54,657 bases of DNA from Planctomycetaceae bacterium. GTDB taxonomy: Bacteria > Planctomycetota > Planctomycetia > Pirellulales > Pirellulaceae. The stretch covers positions 1 through 54,657 of the forward strand of contig JACKHN010000037.1 in the NCBI GenBank assembly GCA_020638975.1. The letters run 5' to 3'. Shown piece by piece: positions 1-8,421 of this stretch; the stretch's first letter is position 1, and the number at the start of each line of letters is the position of its first letter. A program made the position numbers and the translations under genes. The notes under the pieces were generated by a model. That model was not told the DNA's origin, did no database searches, and saw only the letters and a list, made by a program, of their open reading frames with translations.

Positions 1-589
1 GATGCATTGTCCCTTCCAGAAGGCACTGCCCCAACGGTGCCAGCGACGAGGGAATCCACGCATTCAGCGTTTCTGCGCGACAATTCATACGTGGTTGTAC
101 ACGTGGTCGATTGGGAATTGACCGCTGACACATCACATCGCCTAGACGATTGTAGCTGACGATATAAGCCGATGCGGTAGTCGATGACGCACTCTCACTT
201 CACAGCGAGTGTCAACTAACGCAGATCGCGAGTGCATTCTCAGCGGTCGCGTGAGAGACGCGAATCGCAATGCCTAATCGACAGGCACTGCCGCACCGAT
301 GCGAGCACGCTGCTTGCCGACGCTTCGTGGGACGCCACGCCTCCGGAGTCCTACTAAAACTTCTGTTTGTGGATGACCACGAAGGATTCTACCTAGACGG
401 CGGGTTGAAACGATTTTGGCACAACCATTGCTAATGCAATCTCGCGAATTTACCCACCAACACTTAACTCACGCCGCCAGTGGTCGCCTGCCCGCCAGTC
501 AAACATCCACCTCTCCGGAAACGTGCTGTGCAAGAGTCGAAGGTTGGTCCCGCCTGTTTTACACACCTTATCGAAGTGGAGACGTTGTC
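1..589. other. Left-edge non-coding stretch upstream of the pseudopilin gene
   Basis: No convincing gene is seen on either strand. The notable content is a sigma-54-like promoter at 416-433, annotated separately, and a direct repeat of ACGTGGT at 89-95 and 101-107, spaced 12 bp apart and about 310 bp upstream of that promoter. The repeat could be a binding site for an activator, but this is only a suggestion. The reading frame that is open upstream of 590 has no family resemblance and is treated as leader DNA. Confidence 0.5.
416..433 (+). promoter_or_regulatory. Sigma-54 (-24/-12) promoter candidate
   Basis: The sequence TTGGCACAACCATTGCTA matches the RpoN consensus YTGGCACGN4TTGCW at all core bases except one A for G. 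The invariant GG (418-419) and GC (430-431) are separated by exactly 10 bases. The expected start of transcription is near 443, giving a leader of roughly 147 nt before the pseudopilin start at 590. Sigma-54 control of pilin genes through PilR-type activators is known in other bacteria. Its use here is inferred from the match only. Confidence 0.6.
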
Positions 590-1600
590 ATGAACAAAAG
601 AATGAGAAATGGATTTACGCTCGTCGAGTTGTTGGTCGTGATTGCGATCATTGGGATTCTCGTTGCCCTGCTGTTGCCTGCGGTTCAGGCGGCACGAGAA
701 GCCGCGAGGAGAATGGAGTGCAGTAACAATTTAAAGCAGCTCGGTTTATCTCTGCACAACTACCACGACACGTACAAAGTGTTTCCCCCGGCGCTACTTG
801 GCTCGGGCAGGTTCAACGATCCTAACTACCACGCCGCTCGTGGCGGTGTGAAGAACACTACCGGATGGGCGCTGATGTTGCCGTTCTACGAGCAGGGCAC
901 CATTGCCGATCAATACGACTTTGGGGAATGCTCGAGCATGTCCAGCCCCTATGGAGTTGCAGTGACTGGGACCGACCTGACCAACGACAAACTCTACAAC
1001 GCTCGCGTTGATGTACTGGAGTGTCCGAGCCATCCAGAGGCTGGGGCCATTTCGAGTTCGTCACCGGGTACGACGGGATTCTATTCGCGACGCGATGCCA
1101 TCAGAACCAGCTACCTGTTCTCTGTCGGCTCCACAACGGACTACAGCGGCAGTTGGAGCACCTACAGCGGAGTCGTCTACCAGGGTGTCTTCGGCAATGA
1201 TGGGGCAGCCAGATTCGCTCAGCTTACGGACGGCACTGCGAATACGATCGCGATCGGTGAGGCTGCGGGTGGGCGTTTCAAGACATCTCCCGATTACGGA
1301 CCTTGGGGCATGACCGGCACACACACATGTTGCCATGGCTACATTCCAAGTAACTCTTCGACGGTGCTGAGTCAGGCGAACGCAGACGTACACTCTGCGA
1401 ACTGGAACATCAACGAAGGCTACAACACGAATGGGCAAGGGCAAACCTACGCCTGGGTGTTTGGCAGCCTACATCCCGGCGGCGCTCAATTCGGGTTTGC
1501 TGATGGATCAGTTCATTTCCTCCCCGAAACAATCAACTACCTGACCCTCCAGCAGTTGGCCTATATCCACGACGGCAATCCCGTTGGGCCGTACGAGTAA
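590..1600 (+). CDS. DUF1559 family pseudopilin-like protein
   Basis: A 336-aa protein of the large planctomycete DUF1559 family, which carries a type IV pilin/type II secretion pseudopilin N-terminus. It begins with a short basic leader and the prepilin peptidase site NG/FTLVE (cleavage after Gly8; the conserved Glu is at position 5 of the mature protein). A hydrophobic helix (LLVVIAIIGILVALLLPAV) and the family motif CSNNLKQLGLSLHNYHD follow. The C-terminal FADGSVHFL is also typical of the family. I start at 590 because the prepilin leader begins there and an AAGTGGAG ribosome site lies just upstream; the longer open frame from 416 would bury the leader. It is followed 66 bp later by a small lipoprotein, the usual pairing in planctomycetes. 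The function of the family is not established. The sigma-54-like site at 416 probably drives it. Confidence 0.93.
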   Translation: MNKRMRNGFTLVELLVVIAIIGILVALLLPAVQAAREAARRMECSNNLKQLGLSLHNYHDTYKVFPPALLGSGRFNDPNYHAARGGVKNTTGWALMLPFYEQGTIADQYDFGECSSMSSPYGVAVTGTDLTNDKLYNARVDVLECPSHPEAGAISSSSPGTTGFYSRRDAIRTSYLFSVGSTTDYSGSWSTYSGVVYQGVFGNDGAARFAQLTDGTANTIAIGEAAGGRFKTSPDYGPWGMTGTHTCCHGYIPSNSSTVLSQANADVHSANWNINEGYNTNGQGQTYAWVFGSLHPGGAQFGFADGSVHFLPETINYLTLQQLAYIHDGNPVGPYE

Positions 1601-1666
1601 ATCTCACAGCACGTTCATGATCTCAAAAGATTTCGCCTTAACAAAATTCAAACAGAGAGAATTCCA

Positions 1667-2122
1667 ATGCGACGAACAAAGTACATGATCGCTTTCGTAG
1701 CGGCCACAATGTTGATGGGGTGCGGCAAATCCGACTTGGGGCCAGAGACAGCATCTGTTTCTGGAACAGTTTACTTGGATGGAAAACCTGCATCGGGCGT
1801 CGATGTCACTTTTCTGAACAGCGACTACAGTGTATTCGCACGGACAGATAGCGAGGGCCGATACGAACTGGTTTCAGGCGCTGCTGTCGGTGAAAACAGA
1901 GTTTACTTCAGCAAGATGAGCGGGCTCGCTATTGAGATGAGTCCTGGGGAAACAATGGACGAAGGGCAACTAATGGCAATGAGCGATCCGGGGATTCCGA
2001 AGTCGATGAGACCCAAGCAACTCATCCCTGTCGAATACAGCGATCCTTTGACATCGAAAGTCACCTTCGCCGTCCCCAGCGACGGATCCGAGCAAGCTGA
2101 TTTCAAACTGACAACCAAATAG
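1667..2122 (+). CDS. Small lipoprotein with carboxypeptidase-regulatory-like fold
   Basis: A 151-aa predicted lipoprotein. The signal peptide ends in the lipobox LMGC, with Cys19 as the likely lipidated residue. The rest reads as one beta-sandwich of the carboxypeptidase regulatory-like or transthyretin-like type: VSGTVYLDGKPASGVDVTF followed by TDSEGRYEL. Proteins of this kind very often follow DUF1559 genes in planctomycetes and probably sit on the periplasmic side of a membrane. It lies 66 bp downstream of the pseudopilin on the same strand and is followed by a strong hairpin, so the two genes likely form one transcript. Its exact role is unknown. Confidence 0.85.
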   Translation: MRRTKYMIAFVAATMLMGCGKSDLGPETASVSGTVYLDGKPASGVDVTFLNSDYSVFARTDSEGRYELVSGAAVGENRVYFSKMSGLAIEMSPGETMDEGQLMAMSDPGIPKSMRPKQLIPVEYSDPLTSKVTFAVPSDGSEQADFKLTTK

Positions 2123-2132
2123 AAATCTGGAA

Positions 2133-2166
2133 GGGGGCTGGATGGAGTGACGTCCATTCAGCCCCC
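2133..2166 (+). terminator. Strong stem-loop after the pseudopilin-lipoprotein pair
   Basis: A 14-bp stem (2133-2146 with 2153-2166, one G-T wobble pair, starting GGGGGCT) closes a 6-nt loop only 10 bases after the lipoprotein stop codon. No T run follows, so it is either a non-canonical terminator or an mRNA-stabilising hairpin. Confidence 0.65.
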
Positions 2167-2207
2167 GCAATCTGCGGACTATCTAGGCGAAGAAAGTGAG
2201 TTCGATC

Positions 2208-2471
2208 ATGAAACTGAAGCATCTCCTTGAGGCACTCTGGCCGTTGCTGCTTATCCTGTTTCTGAGTGTCTCTGTGGCTCAACTGACATCGCGACTCAAG
2301 GCAAAGGCTGGCGGCTTGGTTTACGACCAGCCACACAACTCTATGATCCAAGCAGGTTCAGGTTGGCCGTCACCTCGCGCCAACGCGATGCTTGGTGGTG
2401 CATGTATCCTGCTCGCTGCCTTCTGGGGCTTTGATGTCTTGCTAACTTGGTGGTTATACAAGCCGGCCTAG
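2208..2471 (+). CDS. Small hypothetical membrane protein
   Basis: An 87-aa protein that I do not recognise. It has two hydrophobic segments, near residues 6-24 (LEALWPLLLILFLSVSVA) and near the C-terminus (LGGACILLAAFWGFDVLLTWWLY), with a polar stretch between them. The ATG at 2208 is preferred over the GTG at 2196 because GAAAGTGAG lies at ribosome-site distance. It sits just past the hairpin that ends the pseudopilin pair, so it may be expressed separately or by read-through. Both ends are probably in the inner membrane. Confidence 0.55.
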   Translation: MKLKHLLEALWPLLLILFLSVSVAQLTSRLKAKAGGLVYDQPHNSMIQAGSGWPSPRANAMLGGACILLAAFWGFDVLLTWWLYKPA

Positions 2472-2904
2472 CGGGAACACGCGCCCTCTCCCTACCAATC
2501 TTGTGCCGCAAGAGTTGCTACAAACTTCAACACTATCGAAGTGCGGATGGGGCAAGGATCAGGCGAGGAACTGGTTTCTGTCTGATAGAATCCGATTCGA
2601 GAATGACACGACGGGTTGGTCGATCGGCATCGAGACGCAGACCCCCGATCTGCGCGGACTCGACGTCGTCCCGTCAAATATGATCGCGCCGCGAAAAATC
2701 CTTCAAATTGAACAGGCCCGAATCGTAGCAAGCGCCGAGTCAGAATCGACACCTGAATCAACCGCGGCGTCGCTCGTTCTGTAACCTCTGGGTGATTGCC
2801 GATTCGTGTGCCAAGGCATTGAAGAAGGCTGAATGACACGACGAGACGTGTGTGATTGAACTTGTTACCTCTACCGAAACACCATCTTGCACGGAGAAAT
2901 TAAC
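2472..2904. other. Non-coding gap between small membrane protein and HAD gene
   Basis: Open frames exist here on both strands (for example a GTG-started one at 2503-2784), but none has a ribosome site, a hydrophobic pattern or a family motif that I recognise. I see no clear structure beyond the ribosome site of the next gene at 2891-2896. Confidence 0.4.
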
Positions 2905-3750
2905 GTGAAAAAAGGATTTTTGATCGATATGGACGGAGTCATTTATCGTGGCAGCGAATTGGTCCCAGGCGCTGACAAATTCATCAAAGCGCTCGTCGAT
3001 AACGACCTACCCTTCATGTTCCTGACCAATAACAGCCAACGCACGCGTCGTGATGTCGCCACAAAGCTGTGGAGAATGGGAATCCCGGTCCAGGAGCGAC
3101 ATATCTTCACGTGTGCGGTTGCCACCGCACGGTTTCTCGCGCAACAGAAGCCGGATGGTACTGCCTATGTCATCGGCGAAGGAGGTCTACTGAACGCTCT
3201 GCATCTAAACGGCTACTCGATCGTGGATCACTCGCCGGACTACGTTGTGATCGGCGAGGGACGCACGGTCACGCTCGAAATGCTGGAAGTCGCCGTCCAA
3301 ATGATCTTCGATGGTGCGAAGCTTATTGCCACCAATCTCGATCCGAACTGCCCTACCAAGGACGGCACTCGTCCCGGTTGCGGCGCCACAGTCGCTTATC
3401 TGGAAACGGCAACAGGTCGTCGAGCGCTGGGCATTGGCAAGCCAAGCCCTATTATGATGCGTATGGCTCGCAAAGAGTTGGGCTTGGCTACGTCGGAAAC
3501 GATTATGATCGGCGACACCATGGAGACGGATATTCTCGGCGGTGTGCAAATGGGGTATCGAACGGTCTTGGTCTTGTCCGGCGGGAGTAAGAGGTCTGAC
3601 ATCGATCGATATGCCTACAGGCCCGATGTCGTGATCGAATCGATTGGTGAGTATGGTCGTTCACCGCAGCGACTCGAGGAACTCGTTCCGACCATGAATC
3701 GCGCCGATGATTCCACTCATGATCTCGACCAATGGCGGAAGGCCAACTGA
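2905..3750 (+). CDS. HAD-IIA family phosphatase (NagD-like)
   Basis: A 281-aa cytosolic HAD-superfamily hydrolase of subclass IIA, the group that includes NagD and phosphoglycolate or nitrophenyl phosphatases. Motif I is DMDGVIYRG at residues 8-16, with the nucleophile and acid-base aspartates. Motif II is LTNNSQRTR. Motif III is the Lys in GIGKPSP, and motif IV is MIGDTMETDILGG. Length fits the family. The start is the GTG at 2905, placed by the ACGGAGAAA ribosome site at 2891; the frame upstream of it has no conserved sequence. The substrate cannot be read from the sequence. It is convergent with glgC, with 39 bp between the stop codons. Confidence 0.9.
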   Translation: MKKGFLIDMDGVIYRGSELVPGADKFIKALVDNDLPFMFLTNNSQRTRRDVATKLWRMGIPVQERHIFTCAVATARFLAQQKPDGTAYVIGEGGLLNALHLNGYSIVDHSPDYVVIGEGRTVTLEMLEVAVQMIFDGAKLIATNLDPNCPTKDGTRPGCGATVAYLETATGRRALGIGKPSPIMMRMARKELGLATSETIMIGDTMETDILGGVQMGYRTVLVLSGGSKRSDIDRYAYRPDVVIESIGEYGRSPQRLEELVPTMNRADDSTHDLDQWRKAN

Positions 3751-3789
3751 GCGCGAGCTCACACCATCTTGTGACCCCACGTCTCCGAG

Positions 3790-5085
3790 TCATGCAGTAA
3801 ATCGTTGGCCAATGGAAATTGGTGGGTCGAGGCTCCGTCGCGGCTTTTCGGGGGTGACGAGACTGTTGAAGCGATAGTCGCGTGGCACGACCACGATGCC
3901 GCCATCCGAGATGACAAATCGCTGTGAATCGCGGTAACTGTCGAAGCCAATTTTCTCGCCGGGTGGAATCTGCACATGCTTGTCGACGATACAACGTTTC
4001 AATTGTGCCCCTGGTCCTACATGCACATTGTCGAAGACGATGGAGTCGCTTACGACGGCGCCTTCGTCGATACGAACATCCCGGGAAAGAATCGATTTGG
4101 TGACCACGCCGCCGGCAACGACCGTTCCCGCGCCCAAGATCGCATTGTCGATCAAGCAACCATGTTTCCCGGATTGCCCGGAAGTCGCTCGAGCAGGCGG
4201 TGATTGGCAATTTGCTGTGTAAATGCGCCAATCTGATTGGTACAGATCGATGGGTGGGTCGGGTACCAACAAGTCCATGTTCGCAGCGTGGTAGGAGTCG
4301 ATCGTTCGCACATCGCGCCAGTAGCCGTCGGCGCTCACCCGACCGCGATCACCACCGAATTGATAGGCGTAAATCGAGTCCGTATGAATCATTCGTGGCA
4401 GAATGTCCCTGTCGAAATCATGAGACGAGTGCTTGTCGAGGGCGTCGTCTTCGAGCACTGAACACAATGTCTCACAGGAGAAGGCATAGACCCCCATCGA
4501 GGCTAGCGCATGATCCGGATCGTTCAGCAGGGAACGTGGACGCCCTGGTTTGTCTTGGAATCCATGTACGCGACCATCTTCATGGACGGCCATGACGCCA
4601 AAAGCAGACGCCTTTTCGGTAGGCACCTTCATACATGCAACCGTTACGTCCGCCGAGCGTTCACGGTGGTACTGAAGCATTGCCGCGTAATCCATCCGGT
4701 AGATGTGGTCGCCTGGGAGAATCAGCACGTTTTCCGCGCCGCTGCGCCGGATCATGTATAGGTTTTGGTAAACCGCATCCGCCGTGCCCGCGTACCAGGA
4801 CTTGCCGGTTCGCATCTGCGGCGGGACGATCGTCACATACTCGCCAATGCTCGGGTTGAACACTGACCAACCATCGCGCAATTGCTTATGAAGAGAATGC
4901 GATTTGTATTGCGTGAGGACGAGAATACGTCGTATCCCCGAGTGCAGGCAGTTGGATAGCGTAAAGTCGATGATGCGATAATTGCCGCCAAACGGTACGG
5001 CAGCCTTTGCCCGTTCCACCGTTAACGGATGCAGTCGCGCTCCAACACCGCCAGCCAATACAACGCTGATCGTCCGATCTTGCAT
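3790..5085 (-). CDS. glgC: Glucose-1-phosphate adenylyltransferase (ADP-glucose pyrophosphorylase)
   Basis: A 431-aa enzyme that makes ADP-glucose from ATP and glucose-1-phosphate, the committed step of bacterial glycogen synthesis. The N-terminal nucleotidyltransferase domain shows VVLAGGVGARLHPLT, the effector-site region RAKAAVPFGGNYRIIDF, and LPGDHIYRMDY. The C-terminal third, from about residue 300, is a left-handed beta-helix rich in short hydrophobic repeats (AILGAGTVV, SILSRDVRI). I start at the ATG at 5085, since the frame upstream is not conserved. It stands alone here, with no other glg gene next to it, and is divergent from the sulfatase gene. Confidence 0.94.
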   Translation of the reverse strand: MQDRTISVVLAGGVGARLHPLTVERAKAAVPFGGNYRIIDFTLSNCLHSGIRRILVLTQYKSHSLHKQLRDGWSVFNPSIGEYVTIVPPQMRTGKSWYAGTADAVYQNLYMIRRSGAENVLILPGDHIYRMDYAAMLQYHRERSADVTVACMKVPTEKASAFGVMAVHEDGRVHGFQDKPGRPRSLLNDPDHALASMGVYAFSCETLCSVLEDDALDKHSSHDFDRDILPRMIHTDSIYAYQFGGDRGRVSADGYWRDVRTIDSYHAANMDLLVPDPPIDLYQSDWRIYTANCQSPPARATSGQSGKHGCLIDNAILGAGTVVAGGVVTKSILSRDVRIDEGAVVSDSIVFDNVHVGPGAQLKRCIVDKHVQIPPGEKIGFDSYRDSQRFVISDGGIVVVPRDYRFNSLVTPEKPRRSLDPPISIGQRFTA

Positions 5086-5665
5086 AGTAATTCTCCCCGT
5101 ATTCTCGGTAACCGAACTGCGGCCTGCCGTGGCGACGAGATCCACACGTTGTCGGGTTCGGCCCGATGCAGAGTCTGTGAATGGAATAACGAATCGTGAG
5201 TGCCGGTCGTCGCTGAACAACCATCACGTTTCAGTGGACAAGGAGAAACGATGGGAACTGACTGACCGGAGCAAGCTGATAGGAATGGCAATTCATGCGC
5301 CGACGCAGCGTCCATCCCAACAGTTTTTCAAAATCCGTGGGTAACCACGTCTTGACTGCTCGCTCAAAGCACGGCGACCCGCGTTATGCCACACAACTGC
5401 GTGGCGTCGAATTCAGGGCGTTAGGCAATTGCGCCACGCCTGCTGCCTTTCTTTTGGGCACATCCTGTGCACGACGCAGCACCGCAATGCGAGTGCATCC
5501 GCGATGTACCGTGGTCTATATGTCACTTCTCGACCGAGTGACGTGCAGGAACACAATCTGTTGAAAGATTGAGTCGCAAGTCATGAAGACCTCATCGGGT
5601 TCGCAACGTTGACTCCCCGAACTCCGCAATCGATACTGGGCTCACCACACACGGGAGAAATCAAA
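5086..5665. other. Divergent intergenic region between glgC and the sulfatase
   Basis: This region should hold the promoters of both flanking genes. A sigma-70-like pair is seen at 5609-5637. A poor sigma-54-like match (GGGCACATCCTGTGCA, near 5456-5471) was also noted. No gene, tRNA or long repeat was recognised. Confidence 0.45.
5609..5637 (+). promoter_or_regulatory. Sigma-70-like promoter candidate for the sulfatase
   Basis: TTGACT at 5609-5614 and GATACT at 5632-5637 are separated by 17 bases, the optimal spacing, and lie about 30 bases before the sulfatase start at 5666. The -35 box matches five of six consensus bases and the -10 box four of six. A match of this quality can occur by chance, so the call is tentative. 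Confidence 0.35.
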
Positions 5666-7291
5666 GTGCGAAACACAACAAGGAATGTCCGTCTCGGGCC
5701 GGGCTCATTCGACGTCGATTTACCACACACAATTGCTACACTCATCCATATCGGACTCTCAACAGTATTGGTAATGGATGCATACATTTATGCATCAGAA
5801 TCAACTTCACAGCATGCACCTAACATCGTACTCATTCTCGCCGATGACCTCGGATACGGCGATGTCAGTTGCTACAACTCCGAGTCCAAGATCGCGACTC
5901 CGCATGTCGATCGACTGGCGGCGGAAGGAATGCGATTTACGGATGCGCACACGCCGTCCGCTGTCTGTACGCCGACGCGTTACGGGATTCTGACTGGTCG
6001 ATACTGCTGGCGAACTCGGCTGAAGTATCGAGTGTTAGATGGATTCGATCCGCCGTTGATCGAAGAAGATCAGTTGACCGTACCGGGGTTGTTGAAGCAG
6101 CACGGCTACGCGACAGGATGCGTAGGCAAATGGCACCTTGGCATGCAATGGACAGACCGCGAGGGAATACCGATGCCCGCCGTTCCCATCGATCGAAACG
6201 CTCGACCACGTGTTGGCGATGAGGTTGATTACACACGGGCAATTACCGGAGGCCCGATCGACCGAGGCTTCGATTGGTACTTTGGGATTTCAGCGTCCCT
6301 TAACATGTCGCCGTTCTGTTTCATCGAGAACGATCGTCCCGTTCGTTTGCCAGTACTCAGACAACCGCGAATCCAAACTGAGTTCATTAGCGTCGACGAA
6401 GGCATGCGCTCGCCGGACTTTACGATCGCTGGAGTGATGCCTCGCTTAACGGGTGCGGCGGTGGGATACATCGAACAACAGGTTCGAGACAACCCCGATC
6501 AACCATTCTTCCTCTATGCTCCGCTCACGGCTCCCCATCTTCCCGTTATTCCTAACGAAGAGTATCGCGGCACGAGCGGCGCGGGCCACTATGGCGACTT
6601 TGTTGTTGAGACCGATGCGTTCGTGGGAGCGGTGTTAGAAGTACTCGATCGAACGGGCTTGGCCGACAATACACTTTTCATCTTCACATCCGACAACGGT
6701 GGTCTGTATCACGCGTGGGACGCTCAGGAAGCGGATGACGTTGAGCATTACAAGCCGAGTGCTCGCGGCAAGTATGTCCGTGAGTTCGGTCATCAGGGAA
6801 ACGCTCGTCTTCGAGGAACAAAAGCGGATATCTGGGAAGGTGGCCATCGCGTGCCGTTTGTCGTTCGGTGGCTGGGTAAGACGCCCAGTGGCGCCGTCAG
6901 CGACGAACTGATCGAATTGACCGATCTCCTGCCCACCTGTGCGGCAATCCTCGGAACAGAGTTGCCCGCAGACATGGGCGCGGACAGCCGTAACGCGCTG
7001 CCCGCATTCTTGAACACCAAGCCTGCTTCGCCCGTTCGAGAGTTTGCGATCCACCACTCGTTGTGGGGCACCTTCGCGATTAGGAAAGGATCTTGGAAGT
7101 TGATTCCGCAACGTGGATCCGGTGGTTTTACATTCCCAAAGGATCTCGACCCCGCCAAGGTCGGCGGACCGTTAGGGCAACTTTACAACCTAAGTACCGA
7201 TCCATCGGAGACGCATAACGCGTGGGATGAGAAACCCGACATTGTCGCCAGTCTCGTCGAATTGCTGGACCGCGTGCAAGAAGGTTACTAG
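5666..7291 (+). CDS. Secreted arylsulfatase (formylglycine-dependent)
   Basis: A 541-aa type I sulfatase that hydrolyses sulfate esters. The metal-binding start of the fold is LILADDLGYGDVSCY. The catalytic signature is CTPTRYGILTGRY, where Cys101 should be converted to formylglycine. GKWHLGMQW and the metal site TSDNGG follow, all in the usual order. An N-terminal stretch with a hydrophobic core (TIATLIHIGLSTVLVM) is a likely signal peptide, so the enzyme probably acts in the periplasm or outside. The GTG at 5666 is chosen because GGGAG sits 8 bases upstream. Planctomycetes carry many such genes for sulfated algal polysaccharides; the substrate of this one is unknown. The maturing enzyme could be the FGE encoded at 45.7-46.7 kb. 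Confidence 0.93.
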   Translation: MRNTTRNVRLGPGSFDVDLPHTIATLIHIGLSTVLVMDAYIYASESTSQHAPNIVLILADDLGYGDVSCYNSESKIATPHVDRLAAEGMRFTDAHTPSAVCTPTRYGILTGRYCWRTRLKYRVLDGFDPPLIEEDQLTVPGLLKQHGYATGCVGKWHLGMQWTDREGIPMPAVPIDRNARPRVGDEVDYTRAITGGPIDRGFDWYFGISASLNMSPFCFIENDRPVRLPVLRQPRIQTEFISVDEGMRSPDFTIAGVMPRLTGAAVGYIEQQVRDNPDQPFFLYAPLTAPHLPVIPNEEYRGTSGAGHYGDFVVETDAFVGAVLEVLDRTGLADNTLFIFTSDNGGLYHAWDAQEADDVEHYKPSARGKYVREFGHQGNARLRGTKADIWEGGHRVPFVVRWLGKTPSGAVSDELIELTDLLPTCAAILGTELPADMGADSRNALPAFLNTKPASPVREFAIHHSLWGTFAIRKGSWKLIPQRGSGGFTFPKDLDPAKVGGPLGQLYNLSTDPSETHNAWDEKPDIVASLVELLDRVQEGY

Positions 7292-7560
7292 ATCGTGCTG
7301 AGGAGATCTCGCCGGGTCTGGGGAGTCATTGGCCGCTGTGAGTAAAAGCGGACTTTCTCGTGCGGTTCAAAAAAAATACTGTTTGGCTGGCAGCAGCGTG
7401 CTGGATCTAATAAACTTCTGCTATCCGGTTCGTTCTGCAAGTGCCGTCGATTTATGCAAGCGTTCGCGGGGTATGGGGAGCTCTTCACACCCCATGCCGG
7501 GGAGATTCAGCTTTTCGAGCATTTCGTTACTGCCTTCGACAGTTGCCTGAAAACAAGCTA

Positions 7561-8319
7561 ATGAAAATCAAGGTCATCGGGTCTTCGGTTGATGGAAGCC
7601 CCTGTCAATTTGCCGCGTCTTACCTGATCAATGATCAAATAGCGATCGACGCTGGCTCTATTGGCTTCATGTCGGTTGCAGCGCAAAAACGAGTCAAGCA
7701 CATTGTCATCTCGCATTCCCACTTGGATCACATCGCGTCACTGCCGATTTTTATCGACAATGTCTACGAACCGTCCCCAGATAGCGTAATCGTTTACGGC
7801 ATGCCTTCCGTCATCGAATGCCTGCAAGACAATTTCTTCAATGACCGTGTTTGGCCGGACGTGGTCCGTTTATCTCAAGAGGAATCGCCTTTCCTCAAGT
7901 TTGTTGCGATTGAGAATGGGCAACCTTTTCAACTCGGCAACCTTTCACTGACACCGGTCGAACTTGATCACGTCGTCCCGACGTTCGGGTTTATCGTTGA
8001 TGACGGCGTATCGGCGGTTGCCCTCGTCAGCGACACGGGTCCAACGGAGATGATCTGGGACTTCGCGAATCGCAACGTTCGCTTGAAATGCGTTATGCTA
8101 GAGTCGGCCTTTCCGAATTCCATGGGCTGGCTGGCGGAAAAGACGAAGCATCTTACGCCAGAGTTGATGCGAACGGAGTACAACAAGCTTGACCGATGCG
8201 TGCGGGTGATCGTTGTTCACATTAAGCCAGCCTATTACGAAGAAGTCACTGCCGAACTGAGAGCACTCAAACTGCCACTGTTGGAGATCAGCACACCAAA
8301 CTCTGAGTACGAGATCTAA
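7561..8319 (+). CDS. Metallo-beta-lactamase fold hydrolase, class II cyclic-nucleotide phosphodiesterase-like
   Basis: A 252-aa MBL-fold enzyme. The zinc motif HSHLDH lies near residue 52, followed by further ligands (ELDHVVPTFGF, SDTGP). The C-terminal pattern ESAFPN...HLTPELM...VVHIKP is the arrangement I know from class II 3',5'-cyclic-nucleotide phosphodiesterases such as yeast PDE1. It is therefore likely to hydrolyse cAMP or cGMP in the cytosol. Support comes from position: the next gene, 102 bp downstream on the same strand, is a nucleotidyl cyclase. The ATG at 7561 matches the start of the fold (MKIKVIGSS); the ribosome site is weak. An alternative is another MBL hydrolase, for example one acting on RNA, but the downstream motifs argue against that. 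Confidence 0.82.
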   Translation: MKIKVIGSSVDGSPCQFAASYLINDQIAIDAGSIGFMSVAAQKRVKHIVISHSHLDHIASLPIFIDNVYEPSPDSVIVYGMPSVIECLQDNFFNDRVWPDVVRLSQEESPFLKFVAIENGQPFQLGNLSLTPVELDHVVPTFGFIVDDGVSAVALVSDTGPTEMIWDFANRNVRLKCVMLESAFPNSMGWLAEKTKHLTPELMRTEYNKLDRCVRVIVVHIKPAYYEEVTAELRALKLPLLEISTPNSEYEI

Positions 8320-8421
8320 AGACGCCAAAAGGTAAGCTAGGCGTGACACGAACCGTGTCCGTTTCTGGGCAGAGCTAGCCTGAATTTGCCTTGCACGCTT
8401 TACCTTGGAGATTGTCGCCAC

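Noticed and set aside
416..589. Longer open frame upstream of the pseudopilin ATG
   Set aside because: It would place 58 unrelated residues before a prepilin leader that must be near the N-terminus, and it overlaps the promoter candidate.
2503..2784. Possible 93-aa plus-strand gene (and an overlapping minus-strand frame 2492-2839)
   Set aside because: GTG start without ribosome site, no recognisable motif or hydrophobic pattern; both strands are equally open.
3503..4231. 242-aa minus-strand frame
   Set aside because: Overlaps both the HAD gene and glgC; very Arg- and Cys-rich, typical of a shadow frame.
5456..5471. Second sigma-54-like site upstream of the sulfatase
   Set aside because: Spacing is right but two core positions mismatch, and it lies about 200 bp from the gene with a better sigma-70-like site in between.
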